A DNA stretch of 64,000 nt from Actinomycetes bacterium. Its GTDB lineage: Bacteria; Actinomycetota; Acidimicrobiia; IMCC26256; PALSA-610. This document shows, piece by piece, positions 36,483 through 45,797 of the stretch. The notes under the pieces were generated by a model. The model was not told where the DNA came from. It worked only from the letters and a program-made list of their open reading frames with translations, and ran no database searches. Within the stretch, counting starts at the first letter, position 1, and each line of letters opens with the position of its first letter. The position numbers were made by a program, and so were the translations under genes. The stretch spans positions 1-64,000 of the forward strand of contig JANYBW010000033.1 of assembly GCA_025360585.1 (NCBI GenBank), given 5' to 3'.

Positions 36483-37397
36483 ATGGAATTGCGTCATCTA
36501 GATGCACTGCTGGCAATCGATCGTTATCGAAGTTTCACGGCGGCGGCCGATGCCTTGCACACAGTCCAGTCGAATGTCTCCGACATGGTGCGCCAGCTTG
36601 AAGCGGAATTGGATGTTGTGTTGTTAGTCCGCGGCCGCCGCGGCGCGCAACCGACGGAATTCGGCCGAGTGGTCCTCGACCGAGCGCGGCGAATCCGATC
36701 TGAACTCGATTCGCTTCGCGAGGATATCGCGATGATCCAGGGCCTTGAGGTCGGGCACGCAAGCATCGGTGTTGTGGGAACCATTTCGCGTTGGCTCGCG
36801 CCGGCGGTCGTGGCCACGATTCAACAACGCGCCGCGGGTGTGCACATCCGAGTTCATGAAGGTGCATCGGAGCGCCTCGCGCTCGAAGTCGCCGAACAAC
36901 AACTCGCACAAGCGATCGTGACCGAACCGCTTAATGACCCTCGTTTGAATGTCGAGCACCTGTTGAATGAAAATCTGGTTGTGCTCGCGCGCAGCGACGT
37001 TGCGCTGGGAGTGGGCCCGATTTCATTGACGGAAATCGCCGGACATCGAATAATTTTGCCGCCGGTTGGCAACCCCTTACGCGCCGAGATCGATCTTGCC
37101 GCGCTCAATGCCGAAGTGTCGATCACCGTGGAAGTTGAAGTTGAAGGGGTGCGGCTTATCGCAGATCTTGTAGCAGCGGGCGCGGGCATCACAATCATTC
37201 CCGAAACTGCAGTGCCCGTTGATGCCGCGGCGGTTGGCATGCAATCGATTGCCATAGCCGACATGCCCCCTCGACGCCTCGCGCTCGTGACCGCACGAGG
37301 CGGATATCTGTCGCTCGCAGATCAGATGGTTCGCGATGTCATTCTTGAACTCGTCCAACAACCGCGCGCGGGGATTTCGGCGCCAAAAGCTCAATAA
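36483..37397 (+). CDS. LysR-family transcriptional regulator
   Basis: A 304-residue regulator. The N-terminal winged helix is ELRHLDALLAIDRYRSFTAA followed by LHTVQSNVSDMVRQLEAELD, the standard LysR recognition helix. The effector domain (about 90-295) has the two-lobe periplasmic-binding fold (VGTISRWLAPAVVATI, RIILPPVGNPLRAEID, GAGITIIPE). Metabolite and targets are unknown. The ATG at 36483 is chosen over a start 24 nt upstream. No obvious partner gene is divergent except whiB, so it may act elsewhere or on itself. Confidence 0.92.
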   Translation: MELRHLDALLAIDRYRSFTAAADALHTVQSNVSDMVRQLEAELDVVLLVRGRRGAQPTEFGRVVLDRARRIRSELDSLREDIAMIQGLEVGHASIGVVGTISRWLAPAVVATIQQRAAGVHIRVHEGASERLALEVAEQQLAQAIVTEPLNDPRLNVEHLLNENLVVLARSDVALGVGPISLTEIAGHRIILPPVGNPLRAEIDLAALNAEVSITVEVEVEGVRLIADLVAAGAGITIIPETAVPVDAAAVGMQSIAIADMPPRRLALVTARGGYLSLADQMVRDVILELVQQPRAGISAPKAQ

Positions 37398-37459
37398 ACA
37401 TACCGTATATCTAGTGTTTCTGAGTCATAAGTTCGTTGTGGAATTCGGCGAGGCATGGG

Positions 37460-37523
37460 CGTCGAGTACAAGGACGCAGGACGCTGGCATAGCCGTAGTT
37501 ACGTCGAGGACGAGGACGCAGGA
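37460..37523. repeat. Short direct repeat between lysR and PAP2-like gene
   Basis: A 22-nt unit, CGTCGAGTACAAGGACGCAG plus GA, occurs at 37460-37481 and again, with two changes, at 37502-37523. It lies in a 176-nt gap between convergent genes. No terminator hairpin with a T-run is seen there. Confidence 0.6.
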
Positions 37524-37573
37524 ATCGGCGTTCATGACCGGCGAATTACCAAGTGAACTTCTGACTCAGTGCA

Positions 37574-38377
37574 CTAGCTCGACGGCTTGAGATTGGACTG
37601 TCTTCCGGCGCGAGTGGCGCGGTGAGATATGAGATACCCGATGCTCAAGATCGTGAAGCCGCCGACGGCGTCGATGAAGTAGTGGTTGGCGGTGAGCACG
37701 ATCACGGTCACGGTCGCGATCGGGTACAGCGTGATCAAAAGGCGCGTCGCTGAATGCTTCAGCCTTGGTCGCAACGCGCACGTGCACCACAGCGCCCAAC
37801 AGCAGTGCACGCTGGGCATTGCTGCATACTGATTCGATAGTTTTTGCATCGCGCCGGAATTGAACGACCAAAACGTTGGGTATTTTGCCAGCGTATCGAC
37901 GTAGTGATAGCTGCCGGGCAATAGCCGCGGGGGCATGAGCTGATATGTCCAGAAGCCAATGAGCGCGAGCGCAGTGGCGATCGCGAGCGTGTTGCGCCAT
38001 CGCGGATAGTGATCCGGAAACCTCCGGAACAAATAGATGCCGATGCCAATTGTGACGACGAAGTGCAGTGAACCGTAGAAGTAGTTGCAGGCAATGATCA
38101 ACGGGCGGATTGAGCGCGCCCAAGCGTGCAAGGATTGCTCTCGGTACACGTGCAGCGAGCGTTCGAACGAGATGACCTGTTTGGCGTGGCGAAAGGCGGC
38201 GGCGGGATCGGCATTCGTGGAGTTTCGGATCGCGCTATAGACGAAGTAAAACGTGAGCACACACGCGACTTCGGCCCACCAATAGAGCGCGTGGCCCGAG
38301 CTGAGCAGTTGGGCTGCTTTCCACTGACGCCGGTTCGATCGCGCAGGATAGGAGCCCGATGAGTTCACCACCGTCAC
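37574..38377 (-). CDS. PAP2 / inositol-phosphotransferase-like membrane protein
   Basis: A protein of about 267 residues with roughly six membrane segments. The phosphatase motifs of the PAP2_3 (Aur1-like) branch are present: MPSVHCCWALW holds the S-x-x-H motif and NHYFIDAVGG the H-x-x-x-D motif. Enzymes of this branch transfer or hydrolyse lipid phosphates, for example phosphoinositol headgroups in actinobacteria. The GTG at 38377 overlaps the stop of the flippase-like gene (GTGA), so the longer open frame is not the gene. It forms a two-gene operon for envelope lipid work (inference). Confidence 0.82.
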   Translation of the reverse strand: MTVVNSSGSYPARSNRRQWKAAQLLSSGHALYWWAEVACVLTFYFVYSAIRNSTNADPAAAFRHAKQVISFERSLHVYREQSLHAWARSIRPLIIACNYFYGSLHFVVTIGIGIYLFRRFPDHYPRWRNTLAIATALALIGFWTYQLMPPRLLPGSYHYVDTLAKYPTFWSFNSGAMQKLSNQYAAMPSVHCCWALWCTCALRPRLKHSATRLLITLYPIATVTVIVLTANHYFIDAVGGFTILSIGYLISHRATRAGRQSNLKPSS

Positions 38378-39366
38378 GACGCGACAGCATCTTGTGTCGT
38401 TGCGGTTTTCGGGGCGACGACGCGTCTGGCCGCGATGAAGGCCGGAACTCCGCCGAGGCTTACGAGCAGTAGCGAGCCGTACCACAACAGTCCGAGTGCG
38501 AGTGCTTGGCCGTTCGTGACGTGTAGCGGGTGCAGCAGACGAATCAACATCCCTTCACGAACTCCCACGCCGTTCAAACTGATCGGCAACACCTGCACCA
38601 TCGCAACTGCGGGAACAAACGCAACGATGGCCGCGAGTGGCGCCGGCGTGTCGATCGCAGTGGCAATACACGCGACTGAAACAACCACGCTCGCTTGGTA
38701 CAACACCGACGCGCTCAAGACCGCGAATGCTTGCCTGGGATCTCGTCGGAGACGATCGACCCCGACGTGAATGGCGCCGATGAATCGAACCCAACTTTGG
38801 CGCTGCGCGTAGCGGCCTGCGACTTTAGGATGGGCCGCAAGCACCAAAATCGTGCTGAGTAGTCCGAGCGTGATTCCCGCGATCAACAGCGCCAGCCAGC
38901 CCTGGTCGGTGCTCAGCAATTCTGGATCCGCAATGAATCCGGTAAGTACCAGCAACGGCAGCGCGACGAAACCGGTAAGGCGTTCGAGCGCAACCGAAGC
39001 GAATGCCACCTCTGAGTTGCTGATGTCCTTGCCGAGCCGTGCGATCCTGGCGACATCGCCACCGATGGTGGAGGGCAGCACGTTGCCGACACAGAGGCCT
39101 ACGAGCGTGTGGCTGGTAAGTCGCAGCAGGGAACAGTGCTCGCCGTACGCATGGAGGACCCGCTGCCAACGCCAGGCCGAGAGCACGACGCCGAAGGCTG
39201 CCATGAAGACGCCCGCGGTGAGCCAGAGCGCGGTACGCGTGTGATGCTGGTTTGGGATCGCGTCGTGCAGATTCGGCCGGTTGTGGATGAGTACGGCGAC
39301 GAGACCGACGCTCACGACAATTCGGAGCCAAAAGAACAATCGGGCTTTGTGGTCCGGCGACGCCAT
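38374..39366 (-). CDS. Flippase-like membrane protein (LPG_synthase_TM / UPF0104)
   Basis: A 330-residue protein with about eight membrane segments. It shows the family's SAWRWQRVLHAYG, GNVLPSTIGGDVARIARLGK, SVALERLTGF and NGVGVREGMLIRLL motifs. These match the N-terminal transmembrane half of lysyl-phosphatidylglycerol synthases and glycan flippase-like proteins; the aminoacyl-transferase half is absent. The protein may move or modify an envelope lipid. The ATG at 39366 (MASPDHKARLFFWLRI) is chosen because the longer frame overlaps the divergent hydrolase gene. It is coupled to the PAP2-like gene. Confidence 0.85.
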   Translation of the reverse strand: MASPDHKARLFFWLRIVVSVGLVAVLIHNRPNLHDAIPNQHHTRTALWLTAGVFMAAFGVVLSAWRWQRVLHAYGEHCSLLRLTSHTLVGLCVGNVLPSTIGGDVARIARLGKDISNSEVAFASVALERLTGFVALPLLVLTGFIADPELLSTDQGWLALLIAGITLGLLSTILVLAAHPKVAGRYAQRQSWVRFIGAIHVGVDRLRRDPRQAFAVLSASVLYQASVVVSVACIATAIDTPAPLAAIVAFVPAVAMVQVLPISLNGVGVREGMLIRLLHPLHVTNGQALALGLLWYGSLLLVSLGGVPAFIAARRVVAPKTATTQDAVAS

Positions 39367-39459
39367 GGATTCGGAATCGTAGCGGCGAAGGCCTCGCATT
39401 CCGGGCCACTCGAAGTGCTCCGAGCGACGAAATGCAGTTCCACGTGCGAACATAACGGA

Positions 39460-40332
39460 ATGCAAACTGAAGTTCCCTCAGCCAACGTTCATCCGACCGC
39501 GTACACGGTTGTGACCGATGACGGAATTGCCCTGGCCGTTTCCGTGTGGGGATCCGGGCCTGCGCTCATCATGGTGCACGGCTTCGGTGGAGCCAAGGAA
39601 GATTTTGCGGACCATGCGCCGGTACTCGCGCAGCACTACACCGTCGTCGCGTTCGATCACCGCGGACACGGCAGTAGCGACAAACCCGCGGAGCTTGACG
39701 CGTACTCATTCGCTCGGCTTCGAGCGGACACACTGGCGGTCGCGGATCATCTTGGCATCGAGACATTCACGATTCTTGGGCACTCGATGGGAGGAATGAT
39801 CGTTCGCGGCATCGTTGTAGAACATCCGCAGCGCATCGATGCGCTCATCATGATGGATACGACGGCCGGGCCGATTCCTGGGTTTGATCCGGAGATCATG
39901 GAACTCGGTGCCACAATCGCGCTGACCGAAGGCAAAGCCGCGTTGAAAGCAGCCATGGATCTTGCGGCACCGCTCGACACTCCTGCTTACCAAGCGATGT
40001 TGGCGCAGAAACCTGGATACAAAGAGTTTTGTGACCGGAAGTGGAACGATCTCTCCGAGATCATGTGGGCATCGCTTGCCCGCGCGATCGCCAGCCAGGT
40101 CGATGAACTGCCAGAGATGGCGGCGATCACCTTTCCGACCCTCATCATTGTGGGCGAACAGGACACACCATTTTTGAGCTGCTCCCAAGCCATGCTCGCC
40201 ACAATTCCGGGCGCCGAACTATCTGTGATTCCTAATGCTGGCCACTCCCCGCAGTTCGAGGGCCCGCAAGCCTGGAATGCCGCGCTGGATTCGTTTCTCG
40301 AACGGTGCCGCACCGCCGCTGCCTCCGCGTAA
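39460..40332 (+). CDS. Alpha/beta-fold hydrolase
   Basis: A 290-residue hydrolase. The oxyanion strand is MVHGFGGAKEDFADHAP, the nucleophile elbow GHSMGG with Ser109, the acid follows LIIVGEQDTPF, and the base His is in IPNAGHSPQFEGP, so the triad is complete. GHGSSDKP is also typical. Substrates of this group are esters, lactones or C-C bonds of degradation intermediates and cannot be fixed here. The ATG at 39460 is chosen over a much longer frame that crosses the divergent flippase gene. tldD begins 42 nt downstream. Confidence 0.85.
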   Translation: MQTEVPSANVHPTAYTVVTDDGIALAVSVWGSGPALIMVHGFGGAKEDFADHAPVLAQHYTVVAFDHRGHGSSDKPAELDAYSFARLRADTLAVADHLGIETFTILGHSMGGMIVRGIVVEHPQRIDALIMMDTTAGPIPGFDPEIMELGATIALTEGKAALKAAMDLAAPLDTPAYQAMLAQKPGYKEFCDRKWNDLSEIMWASLARAIASQVDELPEMAAITFPTLIIVGEQDTPFLSCSQAMLATIPGAELSVIPNAGHSPQFEGPQAWNAALDSFLERCRTAAASA

Positions 40333-40374
40333 TCTCAAAGCCGTGCGCGATACCGCGCCGCGAATTGAGGAATT

Positions 40375-41778
40375 GTGTTAGTCGATAACGAAGTATGCGA
40401 ACGGGTGCTGGGCGAAGCGCTGAAACGCGGAGGCGAGTTCGCGGAAATTTTCGTAGAAGATCGTCGTGCAACCTCAGCCCGTTACGACGAAGGCCGAGTT
40501 GAGGAACTCACGTCGGGAAGAGATCGTGGTGCGGGCATCCGGGTGATCGTGGGCGAGAGCACGGGTTTTGCCCACACCGCGGATCTCAGCGAAGCTGGGT
40601 TGTTGGAAGCAGCGAAAGGGGCGGCAACGGCGGTCGGTCGGGGCGCTGCCGCGACGAAATCGGTTGGTCGGCTGGTTGAGCAACGAGCCTCGAATCGGAG
40701 TTCGAGCACGAACAAAGCGACCTTGCCCGAGACCATCGACAAGGGCGCCAAGATCGCCCTATTGCAACGAGCCGATGCGGCAGCTCGCGAAGTTAGCGGC
40801 GCGATTCAAAGCGTGAGCGTCTCGTACGCCGATAGCCGCCGCAAGATCCAGATCGCGAACAGCGACGGACTCTCCACCGGTGATGATCGCGTCCGAACTC
40901 GCTTCATGGTGCAGTGCGTTGCCAGTGGCGATACCGGAATGCAAACAGGAATGGAGGCTCCCGGGCGCGGTATGGGTTTCGAATTCTTCAATGATTTCGA
41001 GGTGGAATCGATCGCTCGAACCGCAGCTGAACGCTCGGTTTCGCTATTGAGCGCGGTGCCGGCGCCGAGTGGGCAGATGGCCGTGGTGCTGAAGCGTGGC
41101 GCGGGCGGCGTGTTGTTCCACGAAGCATGCGGCCATGGTCTAGAAGCCGATTTGGTGCAACGTGACGCGTCGGTGTTTAAAGATCGGATCGGTACGCAGG
41201 TCGCGTCGGAGTTGGTCACCGTCATCGACGACGGTACGTTCGCTCGGGAGTGGGGCACCTACGACATCGACGATGAAGGCCAGGCTGCGCAACGCAATGT
41301 CCTTATCGAAAACGGCGTACTCACTGACTACATGTGGGATCTGGTGCGAGCGCGCAAGAGCGGACGCGCGTCCAGCGGCAATGGCCGACGGGAAACGTAC
41401 CGGCATTTACCAATGGTTCGTATGACGAACACGTTTCTGCCTGCGGGTGATACGGACCCGGACGCGATCATTCGCGACACGCAGTACGGCATCTATTGCG
41501 TACAGCTCGGTGGGGGCCAAGTCGATACCGCCACGGGAGATTTTGTGTTTGGTGTTACGGAGGGTTACCTCATTGAAAACGGTGAGATAACACGGCCGAT
41601 TCGCGCCGCGCAGCTTGTTGGCAACGGCCCACAAACGATGACGCTCGTCGACGCCGTTGGTAACGATTTCGAAACCTGGACCGGCACGTGTGGCAAGAGT
41701 GGCCAAGGAGTTCCGGTGTCGTCGGGGCAACCAACCTTGCGCGTGGCCCGCATGACCGTCGGCGGGACGGCTTCGTGA
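40375..41778 (+). CDS. tldD: TldD-family metalloprotease subunit
   Basis: A 467-residue catalytic subunit of the TldD/TldE heterodimeric protease. The zinc site H-E-x-x-x-H is seen as HEACGHGLEAD at residues 249-254, and the third ligand is expected in the downstream C-terminal part. The N-terminal domain shows RDRGAGIRVIVGESTGFAHT. Such pairs trim unfolded or modified peptides, including some RiPPs and the antitoxin CcdA in E. coli. The gene starts with GTG behind GAGG and overlaps pmbA by 4 nt (GTGA). Confidence 0.92.
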   Translation: MLVDNEVCERVLGEALKRGGEFAEIFVEDRRATSARYDEGRVEELTSGRDRGAGIRVIVGESTGFAHTADLSEAGLLEAAKGAATAVGRGAAATKSVGRLVEQRASNRSSSTNKATLPETIDKGAKIALLQRADAAAREVSGAIQSVSVSYADSRRKIQIANSDGLSTGDDRVRTRFMVQCVASGDTGMQTGMEAPGRGMGFEFFNDFEVESIARTAAERSVSLLSAVPAPSGQMAVVLKRGAGGVLFHEACGHGLEADLVQRDASVFKDRIGTQVASELVTVIDDGTFAREWGTYDIDDEGQAAQRNVLIENGVLTDYMWDLVRARKSGRASSGNGRRETYRHLPMVRMTNTFLPAGDTDPDAIIRDTQYGIYCVQLGGGQVDTATGDFVFGVTEGYLIENGEITRPIRAAQLVGNGPQTMTLVDAVGNDFETWTGTCGKSGQGVPVSSGQPTLRVARMTVGGTAS

Positions 41779-43148
41779 GCGCAATCCAAACGTCGCAGCC
41801 GGTGCTGCTCGAGCTGTGCGAACAAATTGCTTCGAGCGCCCATCCCGGCGAAGAGATCGAGGCGTACGCATCGCGGTCACGCGAAACCGACATTGATGTA
41901 TTCGATGGCGCGATTGCATCGCTGACTGTCGCCGGTTCCAGTGGCGTTGGCATTCGAGTGATTCAGGACTATCGCCAAGGGTTCGCGTGGGCAGGGTCAC
42001 TCGATCCCGATGTCATTGCTGATGCGCTCAATGAAGCCCGAGACAATGCCAAGTTTGCTGAGCCGGATGAATTCAACGGGTTGGTCGATCGCGAAACTGC
42101 AAACGCGCACGATCGTCCTGAACTGTCGCTATGGGACGATCGGCTCGATGCCGTTGAACTTGATGCCAAGATTGCCTACGCGTTGGACCTCGATAGGCGA
42201 GTTCGTGGCGCAGATCCGCGGATTCGCAACGTAGAGTCGACGAGCTACGGCGACGGCTTGGTGGAGAGCGCGTTGGTTTCTTCCAACGGCATCTCCGCGA
42301 CCAATCGGCGAACGATTGCGTCGGCGAGTTCGGTGGCGATTGCGGGTACGACCGATGACACCCAAACGGGTTACGGATTCAGTGTGGGGCGCACGTTCGA
42401 AGCACTGAACTCCGACGAAATACTTGCGATGGCGGTCGAGCGTTCAACTCGCTTATTGGGTGCGCAACAGCCCAACGGTCGCAGGATTGCGGTGTTGTTC
42501 GATCCCATGGTGACTGCATCGTTTCTTGGCGTGCTTTCCGCTGCGTTTAACGGGGAATCAATGTTGAAGGGTCGTTCGCTTTTTATAGATCGACTTGGCG
42601 AAGCGATCGCCGCACCGGCCGTGCACCTGGTCGACGATCCAACCGATCAACGTTCATTGGGCGCGTCGCCTTACGACGGTGAGGGAGTTTCGTGTCGTGC
42701 GAATACCTTGATCGCGGACGGAATCATGCAAGGTTTCTTGCACAATTCGTATACCGCTCGGCGTGCAGGAACCGCGACGACCGGTAGCGCGGTTCGCGGT
42801 GGATATCGATCGACGCCCGGCGTCGGCGTGCGATCACTGCGTCTCACACCCGGCTTGCAAAGCCCGCTCGAACTCGCCCAGCCGTTCGCGGAAGTGTTGT
42901 ACATCCAGGCCGTGCACGGATTGCATTCGGGAACGAATCCGATCAGTGGCGATTTTTCGGTAGGTGCCGAAGGCATCATGATCCGCGACGGCGCGTATCA
43001 AGAACCCGTGCGCGAGTTGACGATTGCATCGACTGTGCCGAAGATGCTGTTCGCCGTTACGGGTATCGGCAACGACACCACCTACCTGCCCGGCGGCACC
43101 GTCGGCGTGTCCTTGCTCATCGAAGAAATGATGATGTCGGGGAGTTGA
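41775..43148 (+). CDS. pmbA: TldE/PmbA-family metalloprotease partner
   Basis: The 457-residue non-catalytic partner of TldD. It has the same two-domain layout (GSSGVGIRVIQDYRQGFAWA and the C-terminal GTNPISGDFSVGAEGIMI), but no H-E-x-x-x-H motif, as expected. RIAVLFDPMVTASFLGVLSA is typical. The GTG start at 41775 overlaps tldD. Together they should form the chamber-like protease. No obvious precursor peptide is next to them; neighbours are a hydrolase and uppP. Confidence 0.92.
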   Translation: MSAIQTSQPVLLELCEQIASSAHPGEEIEAYASRSRETDIDVFDGAIASLTVAGSSGVGIRVIQDYRQGFAWAGSLDPDVIADALNEARDNAKFAEPDEFNGLVDRETANAHDRPELSLWDDRLDAVELDAKIAYALDLDRRVRGADPRIRNVESTSYGDGLVESALVSSNGISATNRRTIASASSVAIAGTTDDTQTGYGFSVGRTFEALNSDEILAMAVERSTRLLGAQQPNGRRIAVLFDPMVTASFLGVLSAAFNGESMLKGRSLFIDRLGEAIAAPAVHLVDDPTDQRSLGASPYDGEGVSCRANTLIADGIMQGFLHNSYTARRAGTATTGSAVRGGYRSTPGVGVRSLRLTPGLQSPLELAQPFAEVLYIQAVHGLHSGTNPISGDFSVGAEGIMIRDGAYQEPVRELTIASTVPKMLFAVTGIGNDTTYLPGGTVGVSLLIEEMMMSGS

Positions 43149-43187
43149 ACTGCCGTATAGCCGACCAGCGCGCCGACGGTGACCGGG

Positions 43188-44165
43188 TTAGATCTTGTCG
43201 GCGGCGAACAAGGCGATCGCGACTGCGGCCGCGGCGAGGCGGTAGTAGGCGAACACGTTCAGGCTGTTCTTTTGCAAGTAGCCGATCATCCACTTCACGG
43301 CGATGAAGGCGACCGCGAACGCCACCAGGAATCCGATAGTCGGATTCACAGCACCGTAGGTGTCGACCATCTGTTTTCCGCCTGAGATCATGTCTTTGGC
43401 AGTGGCGGCACTCAACGTGAGGAGACCGAGCAGGAAGCTGAATTCAACTGCGGTCGACAAACTCAAACCGAGCATCAGGGCGGCCAGGATTGTCACCAAG
43501 CTGCGGCTTGTCCCTGGCCATAACGCGAGCACCTGAGCGCAACCGATGATGAGCGCATCGCGGTTCGTGATTTCGCCGATCAATCGGCCTTGCGTTTTGC
43601 CCCGTTGATGCAGTTTTGAACCGATCACCAAGATCGCAATCGCGCCGAGCGTCCACGCGATTGCAACCGGAACCGGCTCGAGCAGTTTTGCCTTGATTTT
43701 GGACTCGCCCGCGACGCCAGCCACCGCGGCCGGCAGGAATCCGAGAATCAGCACGATCAGGAGCCGGCGGCCCTCGGCGCTGCGACCGATGAGGCCCTGC
43801 AACACATCGAGGATTCGTTTCCAGAAAATAAGTAGGACCGCAAAAATCGCGCCGGCTTGGATAACGATCGTGTACGTATCGGCAGCGTCTTTGGTGAGTT
43901 TCTTGTCGCCGACGTGCATGAGCCGTTCAGCGACGAGGAGGTGGCCGCTCGAACTGATTGGCAGGTATTCGGTGAGGCCTTCGACCACACCAAGCACCGC
44001 GGCCTTGGCCGCGGTCAGTTCCTTTTTGGCCGCGGCTTTCGCGGCCGCAGTGGCTTTGCCTTCGGCCGCGGCTGCACCCGACGGGCCCATCAGAGCGAGG
44101 GTCGCGAACACTGCAACCATCGTCGCGATGAGAACGTGACCACATTTCACTTTGTTGCGCAGCAT
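43188..44165 (-). CDS. uppP: Undecaprenyl-diphosphatase with N-terminal extension
   Basis: A 325-residue membrane enzyme that recycles undecaprenyl diphosphate for peptidoglycan synthesis. The catalytic motif EGLTEYLPISSSGHL is intact. The second motif reads PGTSRSLVT, where most family members have a Gly or Ser after S-R-S. Before the usual first helix stands an extra stretch of about 50 residues: a hydrophobic segment (HVLIATMVAVFATLALMG) and an Ala/Lys-rich hinge (KATAAAKAAAKKE). This looks like a signal peptide or additional membrane span. The ATG has an excellent GGAGGAAG site. Its start lies inside the SAF gene. Confidence 0.9.
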   Translation of the reverse strand: MLRNKVKCGHVLIATMVAVFATLALMGPSGAAAAEGKATAAAKAAAKKELTAAKAAVLGVVEGLTEYLPISSSGHLLVAERLMHVGDKKLTKDAADTYTIVIQAGAIFAVLLIFWKRILDVLQGLIGRSAEGRRLLIVLILGFLPAAVAGVAGESKIKAKLLEPVPVAIAWTLGAIAILVIGSKLHQRGKTQGRLIGEITNRDALIIGCAQVLALWPGTSRSLVTILAALMLGLSLSTAVEFSFLLGLLTLSAATAKDMISGGKQMVDTYGAVNPTIGFLVAFAVAFIAVKWMIGYLQKNSLNVFAYYRLAAAAVAIALFAADKI

Positions 44166-44860
44166 GCTTCCTCCGATGGCGCGAGCACGATGGTGATGAC
44201 GCCGAAGGCGGCAGCGAACGCTACCGGCTCAACTTCACGGTCCCTGACCAACACAATGATGGCCGAAGCAGAATCGCCAGCTGAGAATGTGCCCGAAATT
44301 TGGTGTGAATTTTGTGTGCTGGTGTCGGGGATCACGATCGCGCCGCGCGCAACTACGGAACTCGGCGTATTTGCATGGGAGCCACCGGCATCCGTACTTG
44401 TATCAGCGGGTCCACTCGAAGAGGTTTGAAAACTCGCGATGATGTCGATGACGGTGCCGGGGTCGGGTCTGATCCCGGAATGGTCGGCGATACGAATCGC
44501 CCGGAATCCGGAGGCGATCGACCCGCCCGGCGCTCGCTGTGCCGATACGTTGTCGGATTGCACCGGGGTTTGGGCAACCATCGCCACTCGCACGGTGCGG
44601 CCAACCGCTTGGCCCACGGTCCGTAGTGCATGATCCGGGACCTGCGACCGATGGCGCTGCTCGACCACGATGTCGTCCGTGCGTATGCGCGCGCCGAGTA
44701 CCAACGGGTGGCGAGCGATCACCACAGGAACGAGCGGGCCAAGGTTGCGGGCCTGGGCATCGAGCGCGGCGAGATCGACGATAACGAGCCGTGCCGTCGC
44801 CGCGACCAGTACTGCGGCCAAAATGCGTAATCCCCACACCCGTGGTGACGCTGATTGCAT
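44147..44860 (-). CDS. SAF-domain protein (CpaB/RcpC-like)
   Basis: A 237-residue protein. An N-terminal membrane segment (WGLRILAAVLVAATARLVIV) is followed by a SAF domain (RHPLVLGARIRTDDIVVEQ, VGQAVGRTVRVAMVAQTPVQ) and a domain typical of pilus-assembly CpaB proteins (GFRAIRIADHSGIRPDPGTV, IDIIASF). A Ser/Thr/Gly-rich loop interrupts the latter. CpaB sits in the periplasm of type-IVc pilus machines; no pilus genes are nearby, so another wall-related role is possible. The ATG at 44860 is preferred over a TTG 12 nt upstream. It overlaps uppP by 19 nt. Confidence 0.72.
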   Translation of the reverse strand: MQSASPRVWGLRILAAVLVAATARLVIVDLAALDAQARNLGPLVPVVIARHPLVLGARIRTDDIVVEQRHRSQVPDHALRTVGQAVGRTVRVAMVAQTPVQSDNVSAQRAPGGSIASGFRAIRIADHSGIRPDPGTVIDIIASFQTSSSGPADTSTDAGGSHANTPSSVVARGAIVIPDTSTQNSHQISGTFSAGDSASAIIVLVRDREVEPVAFAAAFGVITIVLAPSEEACCATK

Positions 44861-44958
44861 TCTCACGATCAATCTTCCCTCGGCCGCGCCTCGGGATGCT
44901 CGGAGCTCGGCACCGCGGAAGCAGACGTATCAAAAATGGGGGAAGATGTTACAGATTG

Positions 44959-45795
44959 CTAAAGAATGCTATCAGTATGCGGTAGCGGGCCGAGGGCTGA
45001 AGCACATTCGCAGTGATCGCGTCCGATCGGAATTCGTGGGATCAATTCGGTGAGGAGTTCCCGCACGCGATGGACATTGCTTTTGAAGAAGGCGAAGACC
45101 TGTTCTTGGGTCACGGCGGCAACGTCGGAATCATGCTCCACACCCGTGTCGTAATCGGTGATCAACGCGATCCCGCAATAACACATGCCGAGTTCTCGGG
45201 CGAGATACGCCTCTGGATACTGGGTCATGTTGATCGCTTGCCAGCCCTGGGCCCGATACGATCGCGACTCAGCTCGAGTGGCGAAGCGGGGCCCGGGTAT
45301 CACGACGACCGTGCCGTCGGCATGCATCGTGATACCGGCGTCAGTTCCTGCCGTGAACGCTAACGGGCAGAGTTCTTGGCAATATGGGTCAGCAAACGAA
45401 ACGTGATGGACATGGCCAGATTCATAGCCAGATGCATAAAAAGTGTCGGGCCGACCGTGCGTGCGATCGACCAGTTGATCGAGGACGACGAAATCTCCAG
45501 GATGCACATTCGGCGACAGTGACCCCGCGGCGCAGGGACCCAGCACGCGGGTCACTCCCAACGTCCGCATCGCCCACAAATTCGCGCGTGCGGGCACTGA
45601 AGCCGGAGCAAACGTGTGGTCTCGGCCGTGGCGCGCGATGAAGGCAACGGAACGACCGCCGATACGGCTGATCGTCACCGGTGAGCTGGGCGCGCCGTAG
45701 GGCGTGTCCAGCTCAATTTCGGTTGCGTCATCGAGGAATTCGTAGAAACCTGATCCACCGAATACGCCGATTTCAGCGGTGGCCTTGGTGGGCAT
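44959..45795 (-). CDS. mtnP: S-methyl-5'-thioadenosine phosphorylase
   Basis: A 278-residue nucleoside phosphorylase of the PNP/MTAP class II family. It cleaves methylthioadenosine with phosphate, giving adenine and methylthioribose-1-phosphate for methionine salvage. Seen here are IGVFGGSGFYEFL (phosphate loop), FIARHGRDHTFAP, CAAGSLSPNVHPGDFVVLDQ and the substrate motif INMTQYPEAYLARELGMCY. The M-T-x-x-P-E form supports MTAP over plain purine nucleoside phosphorylase. The gene follows fmdB by 2 nt, so both form one operon, behind the CIRCE-like site. Confidence 0.9.
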   Translation of the reverse strand: MPTKATAEIGVFGGSGFYEFLDDATEIELDTPYGAPSSPVTISRIGGRSVAFIARHGRDHTFAPASVPARANLWAMRTLGVTRVLGPCAAGSLSPNVHPGDFVVLDQLVDRTHGRPDTFYASGYESGHVHHVSFADPYCQELCPLAFTAGTDAGITMHADGTVVVIPGPRFATRAESRSYRAQGWQAINMTQYPEAYLARELGMCYCGIALITDYDTGVEHDSDVAAVTQEQVFAFFKSNVHRVRELLTELIPRIPIGRDHCECASALGPLPHTDSIL

Positions 45796-45797
45796 GG

